The position numbers and the translations under genes are program-made. Source: JAAZZIT01 sp964480525 (lineage in GTDB: Bacteria > Bacillota > Clostridia > Oscillospirales > Ruminococcaceae). Taken from it: a stretch of DNA of 6,432 nucleotides. The stretch lies in the NCBI GenBank assembly GCA_964480525.1, contig CAYZOV010000049.1, positions 1 to 6,432 on the forward strand, in the 5' to 3' direction. The notes below the pieces were generated by a model. That model saw only the letters and a program-made list of their open reading frames with translations, did no database searches and was not told the origin of the DNA. Shown piece by piece: positions 1-6,257 of the stretch (the first letter of the stretch is position 1; every line of letters begins with the position of its first letter).

Positions 1-13
1 GGGGCGTTGCCCC
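1..13. repeat. Small palindrome at the left window edge
   Basis: A five-pair stem GGGGC/GCCCC closes a GTT loop immediately outside repeat copy 1 and overlaps its first bases. It resembles the many short hairpins outside repeat copy 2 at the other end of the window. A palindrome field may therefore continue to the left, but the window ends here, so this cannot be seen. Confidence 0.45.
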
Positions 14-140
14 CTCAACCCCCACCACCTTTTGAAAAAGGTGGACGAAAACTTTATTTTTCTGACGAACTATCAAAGTTTGTGGGGATTCACAGCAGAG
101 TTACAGTTACAAAAGCCAAACTACAGCGGTCACAAACCGT
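8..140 (+). repeat. 133-base dispersed repeat, copy 1
   Basis: This stretch matches 5719-5851 on the opposite strand, end to end and without gaps by eye. The first 47 bases (8-54) and the last 24 bases (117-140) are identical. The 62 bases between them differ at about 24 positions. The identical left part includes a C-rich block followed by a perfect 20-base palindrome at 25-44 (CCACCTTTTGAAAAAGGTGG). The right part contains a short hairpin CGGT/ACCG around CACAA. Frame 1 is open through the element (beginning ALPPQPPPPFEKGGRK) and copy 2 keeps the same frame. The differences are not concentrated at third codon positions, so I do not call a protein. The copy ends directly against the A-tract of the epimerase terminator. 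Function is unknown; it is probably a non-autonomous mobile or dispersed intergenic repeat. Confidence 0.85.
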
Positions 141-178
141 AAAAAAATCGGTCAAGCCCCATTGGGTCTGACCGATTT
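141..178 (-). terminator. Rho-independent terminator after the epimerase gene
   Basis: Read on the minus strand, AAATCGGTCA pairs with TGACCGATTT as a 10-base stem. A small CCC/GGG pairing can form inside the loop, and a run of seven T follows (141-147). It lies about 50 bases after the epimerase stop codon and is correctly oriented to end the secA/DUF1015/epimerase transcription unit. Stem length and T-run are those of a strong intrinsic terminator. Confidence 0.9.
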
Positions 179-196
179 ATTGCGCTGTCTTATTTA

Positions 197-218
197 AAAA
201 AGTTTACAAAAAGTTTAC
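197..218. repeat. Tandem duplication of an 11-base unit
   Basis: AAAAAGTTTAC occurs twice head to tail (197-207 and 208-218) in the spacer between the epimerase stop codon and the terminator. It is probably a replication-slippage product with no evident function. Confidence 0.7.
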
Positions 219-229
219 TTTTGCCGTTT

Positions 230-1396
230 CTAAATGTTTCTCTTAATTACTTCAAGACACATTCTGCCGTTGTGGTACGGGCATTTCCACGGTCCTACCT
301 CTTCTTTCCAATCGTGCGGAGTGCCGTTTTTTGCAACCTCGGAATACCATTCGCCACCCTGTCGTTTGTCGATAATTTCCGCCTTGATGTATTCCCAGAC
401 GCCCTTTGCCGTGTTAAGGAAACTTTCGTCGCCACTGTGCTGGTATGCGTTAATAAAGCCTACAACAGCCTCTGCCTGAACCCACCAAACACGCTTAGTG
501 TCGATTTTTTCGTTTTCACGTTCGTTGTTCATAGCTCCCATTTCATCAATGGCAATGCTCTGAATATTTTTAGAAATTTTCAAATTCATCTCGCAAAACT
601 TCTTCTTTAACTCCTCGTCGCCCAAAACGTCGCAAGCCAAATCCATAAGCCACGTTGCCTCAATATCGTGACCGTAGGAATGAATATCCCCGATAAGTTC
701 CAGTTTTGTATTGAAGAACACCTTTAATGCGTTTGTTTCAGGGGTGTACACAATATCCGACATTTGCGACAGCAAGAATTTAAGTCTTTGTGCCACTTTC
801 GGGTCGTGATTTGCCTTATAAAGTTCGGTATAACCCTCGATAAGGTGCAAAATTGCGTTCATTGTCTTATCTGCGTGAAGTCCGTTTTCGCTCAAAGCGT
901 CGTTGTCCGCAAGCTCCCAATTTCTTGTAAAAGCCTCTCTGTAACCGTACTCGTCCAGAGTTTTTTCCTCAACGTCGTTAAAAAGTTTCTCCGCCAAACG
1001 CAAAGCTTCTTCGTTTTTGCAAGCGTTATAATAAGCCGACAAAGCGTAAATCGCAAACGCAATATTATATGTATGCTTCATGTCGTCCTTGACGTCGCCC
1101 TTGTAGTCCATAAGCCAATAAACGCCGCCCAGTTCATAATCTATACAATGATTTTTAATAAATTCAAAAGCGTGGGTTGCGTTTTCCAAAAGCTTTTCGT
1201 CTTTCAAAACGCTATAACAGCTTGAGTAAAACCACAAAATTCTGGAATGTAAAATCACGCCCTTGTCGGCTTTTTTGTCAAGGTTCAGATTATAGTCCAC
1301 AAAGCCGTAAAAACCGCCGTTTTCCTCGTCTTTAAGGTTATTCCAAAAGGGGATAATGTGGTTTGTCAGTTCGTTTTTAATTTCGTTTTTATACAT
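230..1396 (-). CDS. Cellobiose 2-epimerase (N-acylglucosamine 2-epimerase superfamily)
   Basis: This 388-residue cytoplasmic enzyme is predicted to epimerise the reducing-end glucose of cellobiose to mannose, giving 4-O-beta-glucosyl-mannose, and to act on related beta-1,4 disaccharides. The protein aligns from memory almost residue for residue with Ruminococcus albus cellobiose 2-epimerase. Residues known as catalytic or substrate-binding in that enzyme are present: R52 (HSR), H243, E246 and W249 (YGHDIEATW), the WW pair at 304-305, E309 (VQAEA) and H375 (KCPYHNGR). The last few are shifted by one because of a single-residue insertion. The family folds as an (alpha/alpha)6 barrel; no signal peptide is visible. 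AGAGGTAG lies five bases before the ATG and supports this start. The stop is TAG. The gene follows the DUF1015 gene by 23 bases and is almost certainly co-transcribed with it. In beta-mannan use the family works with mannosylglucose phosphorylase, which is not in this window. Plain N-acylglucosamine 2-epimerase is the less likely alternative. Confidence 0.94.
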   Translation of the reverse strand: MYKNEIKNELTNHIIPFWNNLKDEENGGFYGFVDYNLNLDKKADKGVILHSRILWFYSSCYSVLKDEKLLENATHAFEFIKNHCIDYELGGVYWLMDYKGDVKDDMKHTYNIAFAIYALSAYYNACKNEEALRLAEKLFNDVEEKTLDEYGYREAFTRNWELADNDALSENGLHADKTMNAILHLIEGYTELYKANHDPKVAQRLKFLLSQMSDIVYTPETNALKVFFNTKLELIGDIHSYGHDIEATWLMDLACDVLGDEELKKKFCEMNLKISKNIQSIAIDEMGAMNNERENEKIDTKRVWWVQAEAVVGFINAYQHSGDESFLNTAKGVWEYIKAEIIDKRQGGEWYSEVAKNGTPHDWKEEVGPWKCPYHNGRMCLEVIKRNI

Positions 1397-1419
1397 TTAA
1401 ACTACCTCTTTTCGGTTTT

Positions 1420-2643
1420 TTAGCCCGTAATTTTTCTTGCTTCTACATAATATCTCTTGTCCCATGCGTGGCCCATTGAAAAAGTCTTTCTCGGCAAAGC
1501 GCCGTCTTGGGAAACCGTCGGGAAAAGCTCGCTCTTTGCCATATCCTCAAGCACAAACCCCACGGAATTATTTTCCATAGAAAGCTTTTTAACCACCTCT
1601 ATGCCGTGGATATAGTCGATTTTTCCGCCGATTTTCGGCAAAACTTCGTCCAAAACTATTTGCAACGACCCCACCGAAAGTTTTGAAAGGGGATTGTGAA
1701 TATACTTTGTCACACTTTCGCCCTTGATTATAATTTCAAATTGTTGGTCTGCTACCTCGTCTGAAAGGCAAAGTTTTTCCGTCAAAATTTCCAACAGCTT
1801 TTCCACGTCCACGTCGTTTACAATTCGGTGAATTGCTTCAAATTCCAAAGCTTCGCTGTGCAAATTCACAATTTCCACCAAAGCATATCTTGCAGGGTGT
1901 TCAGACAAATCCTTGTCGGGGTTGTTTTTCTTTAATTCCTCGTAAAATTCCTTAGCCGTCGCAAGGGAGTGGTTTCCGTCGCCCATTGCGTACACAAAAT
2001 CCGTTTGGGCGGACATTTTTTCAAGTTTAGCCAAAACCTCGTCGCACGCCTTGTCGCAAAGCTTAAAACCTCTGATTTTTCCGCCTTTTTGCATTAAATC
2101 AAAGTCGTAAACAAGTTCCTTATCTTCCGATTTTCCGGCATTTTCAACAATTTCTCTTTTCTCGTCGTCAATCAAAATCATAATGTGAGGAAGTTCAAGA
2201 CACGCCCCACGTCTGACAGCCATACGGGGCGGAATACGTTCCACAACCGTGGCTTCGGTGGCTCTCACCTGCGAAGTAGAACCTTTGTGATAATCGTACA
2301 TTTCAAGGTCGATTTTTCCCACAATACCCGCTCTGACTTTGCCGTCGTCCTGTATCCTCTCAACGTAAAAAAGCGTATCTTTATACTCGTCAAAGGCGTT
2401 TTCGTTAAGATATTTTTTCATATTTTCGTGGATTTTTTCGATTTTTTTATCCACTTCAGGCTTTTCAAGAAAAATTTCAGGCAAAATAAGTCTTAGTGCG
2501 GACTTTTCATCACCCACGATTTTTTCGGTTTCCTGCCAATATTCAGGCTGGCTGGTGTACTGGTCGCACGCCACAACCGCCCATTTTGACATATCAATAT
2601 TTTTCGGAATAAGAATATCCGCTTTTTTAAATGCAGTCGCCAT
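1420..2643 (-). CDS. DUF1015 family protein, SerK-like (putative small-molecule kinase)
   Basis: The 407-residue soluble protein belongs to the DUF1015 family. The one characterised group I know of is archaeal SerK, an ADP-dependent free serine kinase; whether bacterial members phosphorylate serine is not established, so the substrate here is inference. Family-like segments are an N-terminal region with VVACDQYTSQPEYW (about 23-36), RATEATVVERIPPR (127-140), the glycine/histidine motif MGDGNHSLATAK (220-231), which appears to correspond to the DGHHR-type motif of SerK, and a C-terminal ALPRKTFSMGHAW (382-394). No membrane segment or signal peptide is seen. The start is set by AAGGTGAT at 2647-2654, directly upstream of the ATG. 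An in-frame ATG 12 codons earlier would lie within and before that ribosome binding site, so it is rejected. The gene sits 136 bases after secA and 23 bases before the epimerase gene. No promoter of its own could be identified in the gap. Confidence 0.88.
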   Translation of the reverse strand: MATAFKKADILIPKNIDMSKWAVVACDQYTSQPEYWQETEKIVGDEKSALRLILPEIFLEKPEVDKKIEKIHENMKKYLNENAFDEYKDTLFYVERIQDDGKVRAGIVGKIDLEMYDYHKGSTSQVRATEATVVERIPPRMAVRRGACLELPHIMILIDDEKREIVENAGKSEDKELVYDFDLMQKGGKIRGFKLCDKACDEVLAKLEKMSAQTDFVYAMGDGNHSLATAKEFYEELKKNNPDKDLSEHPARYALVEIVNLHSEALEFEAIHRIVNDVDVEKLLEILTEKLCLSDEVADQQFEIIIKGESVTKYIHNPLSKLSVGSLQIVLDEVLPKIGGKIDYIHGIEVVKKLSMENNSVGFVLEDMAKSELFPTVSQDGALPRKTFSMGHAWDKRYYVEARKITG

Positions 2644-2646
2644 AAA

Positions 2647-2654
2647 ATCACCTT
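2647..2654 (-). promoter_or_regulatory. Ribosome binding site fixing the DUF1015 start
   Basis: On the minus strand AAGGTGAT, seven bases of which match the 16S anti-Shine-Dalgarno complement, stands three bases before the ATG at 2643-2641. The reading frame stays open for 12 more codons upstream to another ATG, so this site decides the start. Confidence 0.85.
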
Positions 2655-2670
2655 TCTCACCGATAATTTT

Positions 2671-2694
2671 CAAAAACACGTCGGTAAAACCGAC
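2671..2694 (-). terminator. Hairpin with T-tract between secA and DUF1015 gene
   Basis: On the minus strand GTCGGT pairs with ACCGAC around a TTT loop (2680-2694), followed by GTGTTTTTG. This has the form of a modest intrinsic terminator or attenuator. It ends only about 17 bases before the DUF1015 ribosome binding site, which leaves little room for a separate promoter after it. Partial read-through from secA is therefore likely. Confidence 0.55.
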
Positions 2695-2710
2695 TGTCTA
2701 AGTCAAAACA

Positions 2711-2752
2711 GGACGGCAATTTTGTTTTCAAAAACACCGTCCCGATTTTTTT
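2711..2752 (+). terminator. Hairpin with strong T-tract on the plus strand, possibly bidirectional
   Basis: GGACGG (2711-2716) pairs with CCGTCC (2737-2742), and the inner TTTTG/CAAAA arms extend the stem around TTTT. Reading plus, CGA and seven T follow (2746-2752), a good intrinsic terminator. Reading minus, the downstream sequence is only CTGTTTTGACTT, a weak T-tract. No plus-strand gene is seen, so it may serve as a bidirectional terminator just after secA or block antisense transcription into secA. Confidence 0.55.
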
Positions 2753-2779
2753 AAAGTTTCTCAAAAATTTGCCGTCAGA

Positions 2780-5503
2780 TTATCTTCCGCAGCAATTTTT
2801 ATATTTTTTACCGCTTCCGCATGGGCATGGGTCGTTTCTGCCGATTTTTTTCACGGTTCTGCCACCGCTTTTAAGGGACGTGTCCGCCTTAATCGGGTCA
2901 GCTTTCAAAACCTGTTCACGCTGTGGAGCTTCGTTTTTTTGAACCTTGATTGTGAACATCATTCTCACGGTGTCCTCACAAATTGACGCAACCATAGCGT
3001 CAAACATATCAAAGCCCTCGATTCGGTACTCAACGACAGGGTTTTTCTGTCCGAACGAACGCAACGAAATACCCTTTTTCAATTCGTCCATGTCGTCGAT
3101 ATGAGCCATCCATTTCTGGTCAACGACTTTCAAAAGAACAACTCTTTCGACTTCTCTCAAAACTTCGCTGCCAAGTTCTTCTTCACGTTTTGCGTACATT
3201 TCGTCGGCTCTCTTTTGGAGCATATCCTTAATGTCGCTCTTTGAAATATCGTTAAGTTCGTCAACAGAATATTTGAAGTCGTCGTCCGTTGTGAAAAGTC
3301 CTCTATAAGCGTCACGAAGTCCGTCCAAATTCCAGTTGTCGTGGATTTCGTCGTCCAAAAGGTACGAATCCACCGTCTGGTCGATATTATCCTTAATCAT
3401 CTTAACGATATATCCGTGAACGTCCTCACCGTCGATAACCTGATTTCTCTGTCCGTAAATAATTTCACGCTGGGTGTTCATTACGTCGTCATAATTAAGA
3501 ACGTTCTTTCTGATATTAAAGTTTCTGCCCTCAAGTTTTTTCTGGGACTGTTCGATAATTTTCGTCAGAAGTTTTGCCTGAATCGGCATATTTTCGTCAG
3601 CCTTAATAGCGTTCATCATCGAAGTAACTCTGTCGCCGCCGAAAAGACGCATAAGGTCATCTTCCAAAGAAAGGTAGAACTGGCTTTCGCCCGGGTCACC
3701 CTGACGTCCCGAACGTCCTCTTAACTGGTTGTCGATACGACGTGATTCGTGTCTTTCTGTACCGATAATGAAAAGACCGCCCGCTTCTTTAACCGCCACA
3801 GCTTTTTCATTTACTTCGGCGTTATATTTTGCAAGAAGCTGTTTATAAACTTCTCTTGCTTGCAAAATTTCCTCGTTGTCTGTTTCCGCATAACCTGTTG
3901 CTTCCACAATAATATCTTCGGGGATTTCCTGTTTTCTCATTTGTGCAGTCGCCATAAATTCAGCGTTACCGCCGAGCATAATGTCCGTTCCACGACCTGC
4001 CATGTTCGTAGCAATAGTAACAGCTCCGAACTGTCCTGCCTGCGCAACAATTTCAGCTTCACGTTCGTGCTGTTTTGCGTTGAGGACGTTGTGCTTGATT
4101 CCTTTAAGTTTCAAAAGTTTTGACAAGACTTCGGATTTTTCAATGGAAACCGTACCTACAAGTACAGGCTGTCCTTTTTTGTGACATTCGATAATCTGGT
4201 CAATTACGGCGTTGTACTTAACTTTTTCCGTCTTGTAAACCACGTCGGAATGGTCGACTCTGATAACAGGCTTGTTCGTCGGAATTTCGATAACGTCAAG
4301 CTTGTAAATCTCTCTGAATTCGTCCTCTTCGGTCATTGCCGTACCCGTCATACCCGAAAGTTTGTTATAAAGTCTGAAATAATTCTGGTATGTGATGGTT
4401 GCAACGGTTTTTGATTCTCTTGCAACCTTAACGCCCTCTTTGGCTTCGATAGCCTGATGAAGTCCGTCGTTAAAACGTCTGCCTATCATTGTACGACCTG
4501 TAAATTCGTCAACAATCAAAACTTCGCCGTCTTTAACGATATAATCGATATTTGCTTTCATTACGCCGTTTGCTTTAATTGCCTGATTGATGTGGTGCAA
4601 AAGCGTCATATTTGCGGCATCCATAAGGTTTTCAACGTTAAACATTTTTTCAGCCTTAGCAACGCCTGATTTTGTAAGAGTTGCAGTTTTCGCCTTTTCG
4701 TCAATGATATAATCTCCGTCCACAGCGTCATTGTCCGCCTTGTCGTCCATTTCAACAACTACATAAGGCTTTAAAGTTTTTGCAAATCTGTCTGCATATT
4801 GGTAAAGCTCTGTTGACTTTTCGCCCGGACCCGAAATAATAAGCGGAGTTCTCGCTTCGTCAATCAAAATCGAGTCAACCTCGTCCACGATTGCGAAAGA
4901 GTGACCTCTCTGAACACGGTCTTTTTTATAGTTGACCATATTATCTCTCAAATAGTCAAATCCAAATTCGTTATTTGTACCATAGGTAATATCGGCATTA
5001 TACGCCTTACGCTTTTCTTCCTTGTCCATTCCCGACAAAACAACACCGATAGTAAGTCCCAAAAATCTGAAAACTTTGCCCATTTCTTCCGACTGGAATT
5101 TTGCCAAATAGTCGTTTACGGTAACAACGTGAACGCCTTTGCCGTCCAAAGCGTTTGCATACGAAGCAAGGCACGCAACCAAAGTTTTACCCTCACCTGT
5201 TCTCATTTCGGCAATTCTGCCTTGATGTAAAACAATAGCGCCGATAATCTGTACAGGGTACGGCTTTTTGCCCAAAACTCTGTACGCAGCCTCACGGCAA
5301 ACAGCCAAAGCTTCAGGCAAAATTGTGTCCAAAGTGTCCATTTCTTCAAGTCTGTCCTTGAAAAGCTGGGTTTGGTTTCGCAGTTCGGCGTCGCTCATTG
5401 CCTGATATGTCGGCTCAAGGTCAAGAACCTTTTGTTTAATAGGTTCGATTCTGGCAAGTTCTTTTTGAGAATAGTTGCCAAAAATTTTATCCATAAGTCC
5501 CAT
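2780..5503 (-). CDS. secA: Preprotein translocase ATPase SecA
   Basis: SecA is the cytoplasmic and membrane-peripheral ATPase that pushes unfolded preproteins through SecYEG. The 907-residue protein is full length. Visible landmarks in order are Walker A MRTGEGKT (100-107), TYGTNNEFGFDYLRDNM (173-189), the DEVD Walker B box (207-210) and EARTPLIISG (216-225) leading into the preprotein cross-linking region. Then come VDEFTGR (331-337), GMTGTA (384-389), the second nucleotide-binding half with TNMAGRGTDI (499-508) and RIDNQLRGRSGRQGDPG (589-605), and the helical scaffold with LRSFGQKNPVVEY (814-826). An acidic and basic linker leads to a C-terminal SEC-C zinc motif with C893, C895, C904 and C905. 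AAAGGTGG ends nine bases before the first ATG; a second ATG three codons in is too far from it. A strong promoter lies about 70 bases upstream. All motifs expected for function are intact, and nothing is truncated. Confidence 0.99.
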   Translation of the reverse strand: MGLMDKIFGNYSQKELARIEPIKQKVLDLEPTYQAMSDAELRNQTQLFKDRLEEMDTLDTILPEALAVCREAAYRVLGKKPYPVQIIGAIVLHQGRIAEMRTGEGKTLVACLASYANALDGKGVHVVTVNDYLAKFQSEEMGKVFRFLGLTIGVVLSGMDKEEKRKAYNADITYGTNNEFGFDYLRDNMVNYKKDRVQRGHSFAIVDEVDSILIDEARTPLIISGPGEKSTELYQYADRFAKTLKPYVVVEMDDKADNDAVDGDYIIDEKAKTATLTKSGVAKAEKMFNVENLMDAANMTLLHHINQAIKANGVMKANIDYIVKDGEVLIVDEFTGRTMIGRRFNDGLHQAIEAKEGVKVARESKTVATITYQNYFRLYNKLSGMTGTAMTEEDEFREIYKLDVIEIPTNKPVIRVDHSDVVYKTEKVKYNAVIDQIIECHKKGQPVLVGTVSIEKSEVLSKLLKLKGIKHNVLNAKQHEREAEIVAQAGQFGAVTIATNMAGRGTDIMLGGNAEFMATAQMRKQEIPEDIIVEATGYAETDNEEILQAREVYKQLLAKYNAEVNEKAVAVKEAGGLFIIGTERHESRRIDNQLRGRSGRQGDPGESQFYLSLEDDLMRLFGGDRVTSMMNAIKADENMPIQAKLLTKIIEQSQKKLEGRNFNIRKNVLNYDDVMNTQREIIYGQRNQVIDGEDVHGYIVKMIKDNIDQTVDSYLLDDEIHDNWNLDGLRDAYRGLFTTDDDFKYSVDELNDISKSDIKDMLQKRADEMYAKREEELGSEVLREVERVVLLKVVDQKWMAHIDDMDELKKGISLRSFGQKNPVVEYRIEGFDMFDAMVASICEDTVRMMFTIKVQKNEAPQREQVLKADPIKADTSLKSGGRTVKKIGRNDPCPCGSGKKYKNCCGR

Positions 5504-5576
5504 TTATTCAAACCACCTTTGTATATTTTAATGAATGTATCTAAAATCTTCAAATAAATACAACAATACATCATAT

Positions 5577-5605
5577 ATTGTAACACATTATGAAAACAAA
5601 GTCAA
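5577..5605 (-). promoter_or_regulatory. Sigma-A promoter of secA with extended -10
   Basis: On the minus strand TTGACT (5605-5600) and TACAAT (5582-5577) are separated by exactly 17 bases, and TG stands one base before the -10, giving an extended -10 element. An A/T-rich stretch lies upstream. Transcription would start near 5570 and give a leader of about 65 bases carrying an inverted repeat ATGTAT/ATACAT and the ribosome binding site AAAGGTGG at 5513-5520. The leader is too short for a common large riboswitch, and none is seen. Confidence 0.9.
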
Positions 5606-5718
5606 GGAAAAAGGGGAAATAAAGGACAATTTTTTTAAAACCCGACTATTTGAGAAAGTTGTAATTTGATAAAAGCCAAAATTTGAGATGAATCGTACTT
5701 CCTGCCAAACGTTCTGCC

Positions 5719-5851
5719 ACGGTTTGTGACCGCTGTAGTTTGTAGTCTTTAATTGTAACATCGTCGTTAAATTCAACAACCTTTGAAATTCCGTCAGGAT
5801 ATAAAAGTTTTCGTCCACCTTTTTCAAAAGGTGGTGGGGGTTGAGGGGGCA
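5719..5851 (-). repeat. 133-base dispersed repeat, copy 2 (inverted to copy 1)
   Basis: This is the reverse-strand copy of the element at 8-140 and has exactly the same length. The identical outer end is 5805-5851 and includes the 20-base palindrome at 5815-5834. The identical inner end is 5719-5742. The open frame on minus continues through (PPQPPPPFEKGGRKLLYPDG) into about 70 more bases that copy 1 does not share. The outer, C-rich end faces away from the secA gene block, as it does in copy 1, and abuts the palindrome field. Confidence 0.85.
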
Positions 5852-5855
5852 TATG

Positions 5856-5871
5856 CGAAACTGCGGTTTCG
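5856..5871. repeat. Palindrome A
   Basis: A perfect six-pair stem CGAAAC/GTTTCG closes a TGCG loop. It starts five bases outside repeat copy 2 and shares its AAACT...GTTT core with the next palindrome. Confidence 0.75.
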
Positions 5872-5873
5872 TT

Positions 5874-5893
5874 ATGCAAACTAAAGTTTGCAT
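5874..5893. repeat. Palindrome B
   Basis: A perfect inverted repeat ATGCAAACT/AGTTTGCAT of nine pairs is separated by only AA. Its core resembles palindrome A, two bases away, which suggests duplication followed by divergence. Confidence 0.85.
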
Positions 5894-5898
5894 GGGAA

Positions 5899-5945
5899 TT
5901 TTGCTTATCGGTCTATGACCGATATTTGCTACGCAAACCGCAAAA
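5899..5945. repeat. Nested palindromes C and D
   Basis: A perfect eight-pair stem TATCGGTC/GACCGATA with a TAT loop (5906-5924) is followed at once by TTTGC/GCAAA around TAC (5925-5937). Both are enclosed by TTTTGC (5899-5904) pairing with GCAAAA (5940-5945), so the region can fold as a branched structure. Confidence 0.75.
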
Positions 5946-5976
5946 GTACCCAGTTTGTTAAAATTTTTAAAGCTGT

Positions 5977-5992
5977 GCCGTCCGCAGACGGC
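5977..5992. repeat. Palindrome E
   Basis: A perfect GC-rich six-pair stem GCCGTC/GACGGC closes a CGCA loop. There is no T-run on either side, so it is not a terminator. Confidence 0.8.
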
Positions 5993-6028
5993 GAAATACT
6001 CCAATACACTAAAGCGTTTTTCGGGGAA

Positions 6029-6056
6029 GTCAAAACTAGAGCCATCTAGTTTTGAC
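6029..6056. repeat. Palindrome F
   Basis: A perfect 12-pair stem GTCAAAACTAGA/TCTAGTTTTGAC closes a GCCA loop. It is among the longest perfect stems in the window. There is no terminator-like T-run after it on either strand, and palindrome G begins three bases later. Confidence 0.9.
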
Positions 6057-6058
6057 GA

Positions 6059-6086
6059 GGGGGACTTTTCAAGTAAAAAGTCCCCC
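6059..6086. repeat. Palindrome G
   Basis: A perfect 11-pair stem GGGGGACTTTT/AAAAGTCCCCC closes a six-base loop CAAGTA. It stands three bases from palindrome F, giving two strong cruciforms side by side. Confidence 0.9.
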
Positions 6087-6113
6087 TACCGACAAGGTTT
6101 TGCAAACTCCCCT

Positions 6114-6142
6114 CGCAAAATAGTCCGGTGGACTGTTTTGCG
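6114..6142. repeat. Palindrome H
   Basis: A 13-pair stem CGCAAAATAGTCC/GGACTGTTTTGCG, with a single G-T wobble, closes a GGT loop. The lone wobble in an otherwise perfect stem would preserve pairing in RNA. One change cannot distinguish RNA selection from drift. Confidence 0.9.
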
Positions 6143-6185
6143 ATAAACAAAGTGGGGTTGGAAAACGTGCAAGGGTTTAAAGGCG

Positions 6186-6255
6186 TGGCAAAACTTATGC
6201 CAGTAACCAAAGTCCGCCAGTAGGTGGCGTCGCCCCCTAAAACCGTTTGTTTAGG
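6186..6255. repeat. Three weak hairpins
   Basis: TGGCA/TGCCA (6186-6202), CGCCA/TGGCG (6215-6229) and CCTAAA/TTTAGG (6236-6255) are five- or six-pair stems with loops of 5-8 bases. Each could occur by chance; they are listed because they continue the series of stronger palindromes. Confidence 0.4.
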
Positions 6256-6257
6256 CT

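Noticed and set aside
221..1225. Plus-strand open frames opposite the epimerase gene
   Set aside because: The minus-strand epimerase with all key residues explains this stretch.
2644..2679. Upstream ATG that would give the DUF1015 protein 12 extra residues
   Set aside because: The extension would cover the strong AAGGTGAT ribosome binding site, and the extra residues do not look like family sequence.
3341..5230. Several plus-strand open frames opposite secA
   Set aside because: They are antisense shadows of a fully supported secA frame.
8..5851. Composite transposon carrying secA
   Set aside because: There is no transposase or visible target duplication, and the enclosed genes include an essential one with normal context. 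The inverted repeat pair is reported only as an observation.
5646..5879. Minus-strand open frame of 77 codons through repeat copy 2, with PPPPFEKGGRK and KLQRSQTV shared with copy 1
   Set aside because: It begins at TTG inside palindrome B without a ribosome binding site. Differences from copy 1 are not biased to third codon positions, and the shared part is better explained as a DNA repeat.
5588..6004. Minus-strand open frame of 138 codons
   Set aside because: It runs through hairpins, the repeat and the secA promoter in a different frame from the shared repeat frame. The protein resembles nothing and no ribosome binding site fits.
5955..6146. Plus-strand open frame of 63 codons
   Set aside because: It is made mostly of palindromes E to H, with no ribosome binding site or promoter.
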